From: Mytilisepta virgata
Taxonomy: Eukaryota; Mollusca; Bivalvia; Mytilida; Mytilidae
Direction of reading: 5' to 3'
NCBI GenBank assembly: GCA_028015205.1
Contig: CM051519.1
Span: forward strand, 79,381,539 to 79,445,538
DNA length: 64,000 nucleotides
Both the position numbers and the translations under genes were made by a program. Below the pieces are notes generated by a model. That model worked only from the letters and a program-made list of their open reading frames with translations. It was not told where the DNA came from and ran no database searches. Below are positions 10,189 through 21,623 of the stretch, piece by piece; position 1 is the first letter of the stretch, and each line of letters opens with the position of its first letter.

Positions 10189-12238
10189 GTGCATTACAAA
10201 TTTAATCATGTGTATATAACCAATTTTTCATGATATATTGGTATCGCAAGTAATTACCTATCATATCATGAGTCTTCTCACAATACACAGGCCTATTTTC
10301 GACATTCTAATTATCCTTTGGTGATTGGTACACCAGCAGTGTTGTATTTATTTTTTCATTCGTCAAATAATTTTATGTTTAAAAAAAAATTCTAGTTAAC
10401 ATTATGCCTGAGTTACTTTCTTATAAATAGAATACCTCTGACACAAAGCTATCAACCAATGCCACAAAAATGTTTCTTTGTTCATGGATGCTGTTGATTT
10501 TCTCTCGCACTTTCTTCTGTAAGCTAACCAACTTTTTGGAATACATTTTGGTTTGTCCTTTCCTGTGATATCAAGGGTTTAACAGTTATTTAAGATATAA
10601 GAATAATTTTTAATAACAGAAGAGTTTAAATTTTCTTGCCCAGGAGGCCAGAACTTTTTAGTACTGACAATTTACCAGCCTGAAAGGTCAAAGTACTACC
10701 CAAGAATTTGTAGGATATTGAAATTTACAATCATTATCCCTATTAGGCCAAAAAAAAAAATGTCTGATAAGGGTTACATCATCCAAAAAAACAGGGTAGG
10801 TAGGTCGGTATCTTCATTTTATTTTTTTTTCCCATTTTAAATTTTTGCAACATGATTTCGAGTTCTGCAGTCCATCTTGCTGTTGTCCCAACTTGTCCAC
10901 GGGCCGAATTTACCTGTAATTTTAATATTGGATTATTTCCCTTGGTCATTGGTAGGAAAATTGACAGGAAAGTTTTTATTTCATCACACAAGTCGAGAGT
11001 TTCCCTAAAACGGCAATTGTGAACAATGGGATGTATAAGGCAATAGATTAAATTTCTTAGCTACTCTAACTTAGCTTTTGATACAATTTAGTTAATTTTT
11101 CACTTTACGATGGAAATAAAATGGCTCAGAGTCGGCGCTCAAATTAGGGTCTGTTAGGTAACCGAAAACAGACATATATTTTTTTTGGTCTTACATTAGA
11201 CGTTCAAAAGTAAAAATTTTTATTCAATACTGAAATAAGCAAAATAAAATAACTAACTAGTCCCAGGCATCAGAACAGTGCCATTTTCTATCCCTGCTCT
11301 ATTGGTAACTACAATGGAAATAACTTTAAATCTCATAAAAAAGAGGATGTTATTAGCATCTGAATAGTTACTGTGATTGTTAAATCAAAAAAAGAAAAAG
11401 AAAAGAACATAGTCATAATACACGAAATTAATGTAAAATTTCTACATTCTAATCAATATAAAATCAAAGTAGTGAAGTACTGTTTACTCGCATGGCCTCA
11501 TGATCTGATGGCTGATGAATTAATGATAGTGATTTAAACCTAAGTGTATATATGGTAAATGTTTGACAGGGAGATGTGTTTCACATGTATCCAATTTTGC
11601 TTGCATAATTCAAATGTTGAAATAAATAAAGGCAGCATTTCTGAAACATGTGAATAATGCAACACTTTCAAATGTTAACCGTTCCCCATAGACTTTCACA
11701 ATATGTACAGTATAGTAAAGATTCATAGTCACTAGAATATAACTAAGAAGGCAAAGCCAAAAAATTGCCATGCAAATGCTAATTCAACTGCATACCAAAT
11801 TCATTGGCTGTCTATATGTGGTTCCCCATTAACTGACCTAATCACCAACTATTAACAAACTGATGTTGTTGTCGTACGAAACAGCACATCTTTATGACTT
11901 TTGTGAGGCAAGGCAAAAACTAGTGATATAGCTTCCTGTTGTGTTTACTGTTTATATCCTTAATATAGTAAAAGGGTGATATAGATTTCTTTGTTGGCTC
12001 ACTTCTTTCACAATCACAGGTTCATTTAGAGATTAGAAATAAGTTTGAAATTTGTGATACCATTTAAATGGCTAGCAATGCATCAATTTGAGTTACAGTA
12101 TAAAAACAATATTATGTCAATGTCAGTAAAACAAACTTTTATTCAGCACAAAACCATAGAAGGGCAAAACTCGCCCTTCCCAAGTTTCTTGGTCTCATAC
12201 AAAAATGTTTATATTTTTCTGACATTGACCTAAATGTT
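10189..12238. other. Featureless AT-rich stretch
   Basis: No frame longer than about 70 codons and no repeat that I can name. The minus-strand frame at 10779-10991 has no recognisable domain. Confidence 0.4.
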
Positions 12239-12378
12239 ACCCAACTTGGCAACAATGTAAATATAGTTACACCAAACTTGACAACAATGTATATATAGCT
12301 GCACCCAACTTGGCAACAATGTACATGTATATAGCTGCACCCTACTTGGCAACAATGTACATAGAGCTACACCAAACA
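12239..12378 (+). repeat. Minisatellite, about 40-bp unit, four copies
   Basis: The phrase CACC(C/A)AACTTGGCAACAATGTA plus an ATATAG(C/T)T tail recurs four times in a row with small changes. Confidence 0.85.
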
Positions 12379-12779
12379 TGCAATAAATAATATTTAGAAC
12401 AATCTTGAAAGACGAGGGTATATTATAAATATATATCTGTTTTTACTTTTGTAACTGTTCCCATCTTTTCTCCTGTTGTATCTTATCTAATATATGTCTG
12501 TTGCTCATAATATAGTAAAGTTTTTATCCATCATACACTTGAGTAAATTGCTAGTAATTTTTTTTGCAGAATTAATATCAAAAGTTGTCGACGTTGCATG
12601 CAAAAGTGCCCCCCTCCCTTCCTCCCATCATGCACCCCTCTATTTTTCAATCCTAGCTGGAGCACTGCATTGGATGTTAATCCAGTCATTTCGGATTTCA
12701 TCAGATTGTAATTTCATCTACAAAGCCAAAATAATGATGGAGTATATTCGTGATATTTTTAAAATCTTAATCTAATTTT

Positions 12780-13520
12780 AATCCCTTTTGGGATTCTGTG
12801 TCCTGAGCTATTTTTCTCACTTGGCTGCCCACTGAATCCCTCATCAATGACTAATAACTCTATTCTGGAAAATCAAAAGTGGACCCCCCAACTCTCATTC
12901 CGGCACTCCGTACGTTTTGAATTTCATCTGGCAGTCCCAAAACAGGTCATTCTCCATTAGTAGACATATTTTATTTTTCAAAAAGCCTAAAATGAATTAA
13001 ATCTTTTTACTATTTCAGCACTTATGGCTCACGATTCCAAGACTCTGCTTCGGATTGACCGTCAGCAGCCTTTGTTGTTTTCATTTGAATATCCCTCCCA
13101 TGATGCACGTTTTTCATTATAGTCTGTTTCATTTTTCCATCATCAATAGAAATAAGTGAAAGGAACCACAAGATATAAAAGAGAGCAATTTGACACTTAT
13201 TTGGAATTTGTTTACTTGTTGGTAGTCTAATTACAATTATACCAAGAGGAGGAATAAAAAAAGATGGGGGAGGGCAATGTAATTTTTTTTTCTTGTAAGA
13301 CTAATGTTAAATGTAAATAGTGGTTATAAGATAAGATATTTTATTTCCAAATTAAATCCCCAGGGGCATCTACATTTAACAATAATGATTTTTTTTTTCA
13401 AATATACGAGATTAAGATTTTTCTTATTCAAATTTATGTGTGCTCGTTTGTTTTGCTTTTTTAGAAGGGGGTTTTGGTAGTGGGATGCTTCAAATTGTAT
13501 TATAGTTTCTTTATCAGCTG
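12780..13520 (+). repeat. Inverted duplication, arm 1
   Basis: This segment matches the reverse complement of 16830-17480 over most of its length. Shared phrases include CTGGCAGTCCCAAAACAGGT, AAAAAGCCTAAAATGAATTA, ATATCCCTCCCATGATGCAC and TTTGTTTACTTGTTGGTAGT. About 3.3 kb separates the arms, so it is not a simple hairpin. It could be a diverged duplication or two opposed copies of one repeat family. Confidence 0.8.
13024..13122 (+). pseudogene. 33-codon exon-like frame in arm 1
   Basis: An ATG frame reads MAHDSKT and ends SHDARFSL-stop. It is preceded by CTTTTTACTATTTCAG, which looks like a splice acceptor. The paralogous arm has the same frame (17145-17240, minus). The two differ mostly at amino-acid-changing positions and by one codon, so there is no sign of purifying selection between these copies. 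It may be a relic terminal exon or a chance frame in a repeat. Function unknown. Confidence 0.3.
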
Positions 13521-16393
13521 TATTTGTTCTTCGATTTATTTTTTCCATAAGATTTGAAAAACATGGTAGGAGTTGAGCCTGATATTGAGAATATTAAGTA
13601 AATTATAAAAACTAATTTTAGAATTTAAAAGGCTAAAGTTAAGTGTAACATATAGATTATGTACAGCAATGCCTTTTTTTTTATCTAGTTGAGTGTTTTT
13701 CCTCTTGTGTGTACTGTGTACAGGATGACACCCTTGAAGTGAATAAAAATTATGGAAACAACTTCAAGTTGTATACAGTGCAGAATGATTTCCTTTTACC
13801 CCCCTCTCCCTGAAATTTTACATTTTAATATCTAATGAATTAACAGATTCATTCGTGAAATCAGCTTCTTTTTATTATTTAGTTGACCAAAATTTAACAG
13901 TATTGTCAAAAATGTTTTAAATGAAGAAAATGTAGTTTACAAGAGATACATGTACTACAGATAACTGCTCTAAAAATGAAAGACGTGGCATTTTGAAAGA
14001 AACTACGAGTAATGTAACATTCACTGTAAGCAACAATGTGTTTCTAATGTTCTTGTTCCAACTGTTGTACAAATTGTTGTTATATATGGAAACAACTGGT
14101 GGCAGACTTGATACATTTTTATAGAACCTATAGTGAACTGTTATTTAATTTTGGATTGTTTTTATTGAATTATAGAGCTGTATCAGATGACTTATCACTC
14201 TGCAACTAAACTACAATAGAACTGTTTAGTAAGTTGTCCTTTTTAATTTATCATTAATAACTTTCTTTAGTATATTCAGTAGGCTTGTGCACTTGGGATA
14301 TTCTGTGTCCTTCATCGCCTGTCCTTGACGATCTCTGCATTTGGATGACTTAATGATTTGTCCCTGTGCCCTTATCATGAGGAGGACCATTCCAAGTGTA
14401 CCTATTTTATATCCTTTTTTTCCTTTTTAGTGAAGATCTTTAAACGGATAGTCCTGTAGCATTGACCCTTGGTAACCTGTGCATCTGGATGACTAATAAG
14501 TATCATCCATGTGCTATGGACATGAGGTGGACTATTTGTGGATCATTCAAAAAAATTTTCTAGTGAAACATGATTAAATGATTAAGCAGGTTGTTTTTAC
14601 CATCTGCATTTGGATGAAAACTTTTCTGGTCTACTGCCTGGCTACACATTAAATAACTGTATTTTCAAAGTTTTGAGATAGATACAAGACAGTTAACAAT
14701 ATACAGTTATTTATGTTCAATGTGAAATATGGTTAAAACTAAAATGTCCCCTATAGAAAGGTAATTAATATACTATTAGCTAATAAATATTTGTATTACT
14801 TATTACATGTTGTATTCTGTCCCTGCACTTTTATTGATCACCTAGACATGTAATAAATATCTGACAAATTTCACCTTTTCTTTCCTGTATCATAAATAGA
14901 ACTGAATATAAATAACACAGAAAACATATGGTAGGGACAGCAAGTGAAATTTAAATATATGTTCAATATAGCTGCATGTAAGCTGTAAAGTTAGCTATGC
15001 ATTTCCAAAAATCAAAACAGTTTATTTTGTAGTAATATCTCTAAAAATAAATGATTTAGAGCTGTTTTAAGACTGGTACCCTCAGACGTTTTTTGAATAT
15101 TTCATGCTAAAATATGTCAAAGTCTCTTAATTACTAAAAGAATTCATAAAAAATGTAATATTACCTTTTAAATCTGCATCTAGTGTTTCAACTTAATGTA
15201 TGGGGATCTGAGACAGTGTGTAAAACATAAAATATACAGAAGTAGCCAAATAAATGTCTTTTATTGAACAAAATCAAAGAAAAGATAACTCGTATTTTCA
15301 ACTTTTAAAAATTTCACACTTAAATGTCACTTAAAAATGTCCAGAACTCTAAAACTACAACAGAGTTTCCAGTTAAATGGGTTTTAAAACCCTCCTGGTT
15401 ATTTCTGGCTTTACTCCTCAATTCTGTGTGATATCCTGAAAATAGACGAGATAAATAACATGAATATTTGGCATATAGTTTCATGGGATTATGTAAAATA
15501 AAATAGCTTTTAACAAATTGTATGTTTTTAAATTGTATATAAAATTTATTTAACACATACTTAGAATGCACAAATAACCTTCAAATGTTTAATTATTTAA
15601 TTAGAATTAATAAAATAATAGAATTAAAGAAAACTGAATTCAAATAAAAATTTCAGGTATTTAACATATATAATGATCTTTTTTTTTTCTTAAGACATTT
15701 TAAAATTATTTGTTGAAGATCATATGTAGGTGGTGAAAATTAATTTTCCTCTCAATAATTACAATCAATTAGACATTACTATATACTACTTGGAAATTTT
15801 ATGTTTAAGTTGGTTTTGGAGAATTCCATAATTTCAATTTGTATAGATGTAAATTTTGTAAGACAAGTAGAAAATGTTATTCCTTTTTAGTTTTTATCAT
15901 TCATTACCTTATAAGGTACTAAACTGTGAAGTTTTCCATGTTAAAAGCTTTGTTTACATTGTAAATTTCACTTTTACTGGTCGCTGCCATATTGAATCGA
16001 AAACGAGGCCGCTAATTCCGACAGTTACTAGGTTTCAAATATATTTCTAATTTTTAATAATTTCACACTTACATTTGCATATTCCACTTCCTTCTGTACG
16101 ATTTTGCAAATTACTCGCTTCAAACACATGTGATTTTTTACCACCAAATCTGGTATCTGAACGGATGTTTTTTACGCTTCTCGCAAGGATCTATACTAAA
16201 GAATAGAAACATCCCGAACTCATAAATAGAGCCGATTGGACGCAGGACAACGTAATGTACCTCCCCCCTTTGAAAATTAAGTTGTGGAAAACTACCGATA
16301 AGTTCCGGACATAAAATGTGATGGCAAACGGAGTTATCTCCCATGTGATTTACCGTCGCTACATATGGAATAAAAAAAGTAATAATTAAAAAG
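13521..16393. other. Spacer between inverted arms, no clear gene
   Basis: Mostly AT-rich. Around 15975-16330 the base composition becomes less AT-biased and an open minus-strand frame occurs, but no domain is recognisable. GGAGTTATCTCCC at 16333 is a short palindromic motif also seen at 32308. Confidence 0.4.
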
Positions 16394-16633
16394 TTAGAAA
16401 AACTGAAAAAAATAAACCAAAAATGCAATTTGGAAAGTCAAGAATATTATGGTCTTGAGTGCCTCATCTATTAAAATTTCTTCAGCTTCTCTAACTAATT
16501 TGGCAGCTGCATATTGTGTTGTTTTATATGATTTGCACATTTTGGTTAATTTGTCGGGACCATTTATAGGGCCTGCAACATGATTTTTCACTTCAAACCA
16601 ATCTTTCTCAAAATTTTTAAGATAGATATTAAA
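16394..16633 (-). CDS. Candidate coding exon, unknown function
   Basis: Read on the minus strand, an AG followed by TTTAATATC opens about 78 codons to a stop at 16394. Near the start it reads KFNIYLKNFEKDWFEVKNHV and further in KLTKMCKSYKTTQYAAAKLV, then REAEEILIDEALKT. The mixed charged, helix-like composition is unlike the AT-driven nonsense frames around it. The final 18 residues (IIFLTFQ onward) look like read-through into intron or intergenic sequence, so the true 3' boundary is probably near 16450. No GT donor is evident. I do not recognise the family; it could also be a fragment of an unannotated mobile element. Confidence 0.3.
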   Translation of the reverse strand, partial: FNIYLKNFEKDWFEVKNHVAGPINGPDKLTKMCKSYKTTQYAAAKLVREAEEILIDEALKTIIFLTFQIAFLVYFFQFF

Positions 16634-16829
16634 CTTTTATTAAAACAGATCTATAAGTTTGTATAATTATTTTAAACAGCCATGAGAAGAAAAAAATAAT
16701 CAAATTCAGATCTGATATACGGTATCAAAGCTAATAGGTATAAAATATAATGACTCAGTCAAAATTTGAAAGAAATATAAATATGCAAACAAAGCATATA
16801 CAATTTTTTTTTCAACATGTGCAAATGAA

Positions 16830-17480
16830 ACAATAATACAATTTGAAGTACCCCGCGACCAACATCCCCCTTCTTAAAAACAAACAATGAGCACACATAA
16901 ATCTGAAAAGGAAAAATCTTAATCTTAAAAATTGTATATAACCACTATTTAACATTAGTATAAAGAAAAAAAATTACATTCCCCCTTCCTCCCCATCTTT
17001 TTTTTATTCATGTAATTAGACTACCAACAAGTAAACAAATCCCAAAGAAGTGCCAAATTGCTCTCTTTTATATTAATTCCCCTCATCTTGTGGTTCTCTT
17101 CACTTATTTCTATTGATAATGTTAAAATGGAAAAATGAAACAGACTATAATGATAAACGTGCATCATGGGAGGGATATTTAAATGAAAACAATGGCTGCC
17201 GCCAGTCAATCCAAAGAGGAGTCTTGGAATCACGAGCCATAACTGCTTAAATAGTAAAAGGATTTAATTCATTTTAGGCTTTTTGAAAGGTAAAATATGT
17301 CTACTAATGGAGAATCACCTGTTTTGGGACTGCCAGATGAAATTCAAATCGTACCGAGTGCCAGAATGAGAGTGGGGGTCCACTTTAGATTTTCCCAAAT
17401 AGTTATTTGTGGTTGATAAGGGATTCAGTGGGCAGTCAAGTCAGAAAAATAGCTCCAGATTAAATCTAATCTGAGACTAA
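16830..17480 (-). repeat. Inverted duplication, arm 2
   Basis: Reverse-complement partner of 12780-13520. The match includes an A/T tract next to CCCCCTTCCTCCCCATC, mirrored in arm 1 as GATGGGGGAGGGCAATG, and the exon-like frame. Small insertions and deletions separate the arms. Confidence 0.8.
17145..17240 (-). pseudogene. 32-codon exon-like frame in arm 2
   Basis: Reads MARDSKTPLWIDW then YPSHDARLSL-stop, preceded by TTTACTATTTAAG. It is the paralogue of the frame at 13024-13122. Substitutions between the two are mainly non-synonymous. Confidence 0.3.
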
Positions 17481-18104
17481 GGTGAAGGGAACCACGGTGA
17501 GAATTACATCCACTTTAAATTGCAGCTACACACTAACATAATATTCAGTATGATCCATTCTTGTTCTAGCTCTGCTGAGACAGAAATTTATCACAGGTGC
17601 AGCAATATATTGTGGCAAAGAGCATGCTATCAAACTCAAAGAATAATCTTAACAAGTTAACGTTACTTATATAGAATTCACAAATAAAGTAGAATATGTC
17701 ACTATTTTCTGCTAAGACATTTTGAAGTCATATCTATTCTGTAGTATTAACGTAAAATAAATCACTTCTTTTTTCAGTTCTTTATGCCTAAACTTGTGGT
17801 TCCTGTAAGGCTGTATCAATTTTTATTCTACATTCTCCCGCCATCTCCACGTGCAACAAATGTGAAAAGGGAGGTAATAGAATATGAAGCCTAATAACCA
17901 AATGTTTGGTATTGTAGAACAAAATGTACTAACGGCCGCTTAGTATAATAGTCCCAGGTTAACACTTACAGTAAGACATGTAATGGAAGAGAGTATGACA
18001 AAGTAACAACCAAAGAGAGATAACTCAACAATATAATGAATATGACCAAGTAGAGGATCAGTTCAGGCAGGGATCATATAATACTATCATATACAGTTCC
18101 TGGT
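17481..18104. other. No feature seen
   Basis: AT-rich DNA. Part of it may be 3' untranslated sequence of the LINE remnant that follows on the minus strand. Confidence 0.35.
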
Positions 18105-18790
18105 TCAGGATTGCTGTTTTTATCCTCCTGCAAAACTATCTTTAATAAAATCACAAAACATTGATAGAAATGATCGATCTTCATTTATCATCACCCATAT
18201 AAAAATATTGGTTGTACTGAGATACTATATATTGGGATACAGGCTATGTATGTGTGTTAATAATATTTGTCTCCTTTGTTCATAGTGGGGACATTGTAGT
18301 AAAAAATGTATCTCATCCTCCACTTGGTTTAAATTACAGAGTTGACAGAGTCGTTCACACCGCGGTAATATTTCGGGTTTATTTATATAATTTTTCTTTC
18401 GTTCATGCCTCCAAGTCGCTATTCTAAGACACTTTTAAGCGATTACTTATTCTAAATTTTGTAAGTATTATTCTGTCAACTGTCTTTTTCGTGTTAAGGT
18501 ATGAATGGTATGGTTCAAAACTTGAAAATCGATTTAAATTTAAAAGAGGTGTCTAATTTACCCTGATCACTAGGTTGAGAGTCTCTAGTATTTTCCCAAA
18601 ATTTAAGAAAATCTTTTCTCAGTATTTTTTTCAAGAATTGTTTAAATTTGTTCTTCCTTAGTTTTTTACATATAGTAAGGTCAATATTTAGTTTTTGACT
18701 GAAAAATTTTACATTTGAGTACCAATTGTTGTCTTTTTGGTCTCCATTTTTGTATTCGTTAGATGCACTATTTAACAGGTCAGTTGGTGA
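18105..18790 (-). pseudogene. LINE (non-LTR retrotransposon) 3' end, degraded
   Basis: On the minus strand three frames in succession give the C-terminal tail of a non-LTR reverse-transcriptase ORF. First comes NEYKNGDQKDNNWYSNVKFF and FLKFWENTRDSQPSDQGKLD. After a frameshift near 18520 follows NTKKTVDRIILTKFRISN. After another near 18430 follows RHERKNYINKPEILPR-like sequence and a cysteine-histidine cluster C-x2-C (LCQLC) with VEDEIHFLLQCPHYEQRR. The 'LTxFRISNH' segment followed by a C-x2-C...H-x4-C knuckle is typical of LINE C-termini. The reverse-transcriptase domain itself is missing, as expected of a 5'-truncated copy. The frame ends near 18130 (IKDSFAGG-stop). The clade is not determined. 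Confidence 0.75.
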
Positions 18791-21007
18791 ATATTTTATG
18801 CGATTATCATCGGTTCAGTCAATGTAAGGGGGTCCTGGGCCCTGACTTGTGAGGATGTGCGATTACATGTACAGAAAATGTTATGCGATCATGAGATTAT
18901 CTTAACTCCGCATGTCTACATTATTGACTTATTTATTCGAAATTGTAAGTAGTCCAGCAAGTAAGTAAGTAAGTACTATAAGTATAATCATTTAACATGT
19001 TTAAACATGTTAAATTCAGCATTTGACAATGAAACAATTTAGATATCATGAGCCCTAAAGAGCTCATAAGTAACTAAATATACACAACTTCATTAACAAC
19101 ACAGCTCATCAAACTCAGCATTGACAAATAATTTACTGGTATTAATATACAAAATATACGGCAGAGTATAGGTACATATATGTATAAGCCGGATATTTTA
19201 GAAAGAAAAGAAATTTATGGCAGAACTAGAAGAGGCCATGTGACCGACCACATGCTGGAATCTGTGTGTAGTACAGAAGCGCTTTTGACCCCAAAATCAC
19301 CTAACAATATAGCGTTTGAATTTATTAAAAGAGGTCATTTTCCTGGCCTAGTTTGATAATGAGTTACAAATTTTACACGACTGTGCTGCCTCATACCTAA
19401 AATTGTAGTTATTATTTTTATAATTACAACTAGAACTTGCAAAACATTAAACAAGACCAATTACATGTCTTGACCTGGGTCGCATGCAAAATAAGAGAAT
19501 TCTTAGCATTCCACTGTTCTCAGTTTCTACAAGACTTAAATATGTTGAAGTTATCAGATTACACAAACTAGTTACCCTTCATACAGAATGCGCCTAAACA
19601 TGGCTATAACTTCAACAAATGATAAATTTGACATTTTTTGCCCAATCTTCAATGTGTGCAAAATTTTAGAAGTACCGGGTTTATGGTGCCGGGAGTTTCC
19701 TATTCTGGAAGTACCCTGTTCTGTGACGGATGAACGGACAGACAGAGTGACCCGAATCTTAGACCTGCTTCCGCATTCTGCGACGCAGGTAAGAATAGAG
19801 GACATTTTTATTTACAATTTACTTTCAAGAACTGAGTAATGTTTAATTAATGAAGTTTCCGAGTACTCAATTACTTTGTTTTACTCGTCTCCAGTGTGTC
19901 TACACTATTGGCGTATTTGGGTGGAATATTCTTGAAAAAATAAACTGGCGGTGACCCTTTTCGTTAACATGCCATGGTTAAAGATCATAGCAAATCAAAT
20001 AAACATACATATATACATTGTTTACACAAGCCGAAACATAGTAAATGCAATTTTAGCAAGGATGCTGAAAATGACACAAAGTGTTTCATTAAATTCATAA
20101 CCGTCTTTGCGTTTTACTTTGAACAAATAAACAAAAATATATTTAGATTAATATACGATTAATTGAAATATGGGAATTCTCAAAGTAAAAATTACATACA
20201 CGTATGTCCTTGTTATTGGGTGCAAGATCATGAAAGTAGGAAAACTTCACTCAAGATTACTGTTAATATACATATAAATTACAGGAACATCTTGTAGGCC
20301 CCAACTCCCCTGGTCTTGACCTACCAATACACTTTTAATTTCATGTTAACATATGGTTAATGAAAGACCCCCTGCAGAGCTTCTGTTTTAATTTTGGTAC
20401 ATATTTTTTATTAATATCATCAAAGTAAAATTTCAGCTTTATAACAGTAAGAAACCAATATTTGACACATTAAGATAACGACCTCATTAAAATATATAAA
20501 ATGTCTTTTCATGTTTATTACAAAATTTGCAAGAGACTTAGACTTATCGCTCTTTGAACACTGCCTTCCCAGCTGTCTATATTTTGAAATAGCAGCATTT
20601 AGATTAATCTTTTCATTTATTTTTGAAACTTTGAATTTTTTCGGTCATTTTTTTATAATCTCAACCATTTAAAATCCAGCTTTACAATTACCTTATTTTG
20701 TTGTTATATTATCCGAATGCATCAATGGTTGATGTTCCAAGAACTTGTAATTTAATTGAGTGACATTAACATGGAAACTGCATTTCCACAATTTGTTCCA
20801 TTTTAATGTTGTTCGTGTTATTTCTGATCTAGTCGTCAGAAATAAGATAATCTTAACATGTAACGTTTATAGAAATGGAAGCAGATACGTACACGGGGAA
20901 AACCCAGATCAGAAATGTTTCCTTGCATATTTTACAAAAATCTTCATTAAAATGGAAGGAAAAAGTGATAAGTACATTTTCATAAACCGCCACTCTGGCC
21001 TTTCATT
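18791..21007. other. No clear gene
   Basis: Two weak signals only: two ATGCGAT(T/C)AT phrases near 18800-18895, and at 19675-19800 a CGGATGAACGGACAGACAG stretch followed by TTCCGCATTCTGCGACGCAG, which resembles the tail of a dispersed bivalve repeat. Overlapping frames on both strands at 19572-19839 have no domain. Confidence 0.4.
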
Positions 21008-21226
21008 GAGAGCAACCATTTGATATTTATAGAGGGGCTAGGATGAAATATTTGATCCTGTCTATTTTTTCGACGAAATTTTGGCCCTGATCTTTTTTTC
21101 GGCTGCGAACCGGTCCTGCATTTTTTACACACCTAAAGAGATCCTAGTTTTTTATTTTGCCAAAATCGTGGTATTGCCTTTTTATTTCAAATGTCACCCC
21201 TCCCCATAAAAATCAAATGGTTGCTC
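21008..21226. mobile_element. Small TIR element (MITE), 219 bp
   Basis: The left end GAGCAACCATTTGATATTTA and the right end (reverse complement GAGCAACCATTTGATTTTTA) form terminal inverted repeats of about 30 bp, ending in GGGG/CCCC. The interior is GC-poor with short palindromes and no frame. A related end, GGAGTAACCATTTGATTTG, occurs at 40687. Confidence 0.7.
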
Positions 21227-21554
21227 CCTTACATGTTAATACAACTCTTTTTGCACGAATTGTGATTATTAATTTTGGCGATTGTCAAAATGTGGATTTG
21301 CGCTTTATGATGTCAATTCTTTTAATTTTTTTTAGTTTTGACCAAATCTGAAAAAGAGCTTATAAATATGAATTACATAAAACTTGATACTGACGTAATC
21401 GCTTACCAAACATAGAAAATGCCTATAAAACAAAGATTTCCAGTCGGTGAACGGTAATATAAGCAAAGGCACTGAAAGAGTCAATAAATTAAATGAAATA
21501 CCCTCTTCAAACGTCTACAAAAATTCTAATTAAATAAGTTCCGAGTTTTTAAAG

Positions 21555-21557
<3 letters not shown>

Positions 21558-21620
<63 letters not shown>
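21558..21620. repeat. (TA)n microsatellite
   Basis: About 31 perfect TA units. Confidence 0.95.

Positions 21621-21623
<3 letters not shown>

Noticed and set aside
19572..19839. Overlapping frames of about 80 codons on both strands
   Set aside because: The sequence resembles a dispersed repeat tail (GGACAGACAG plus a short inverted pair); no domain in either frame.
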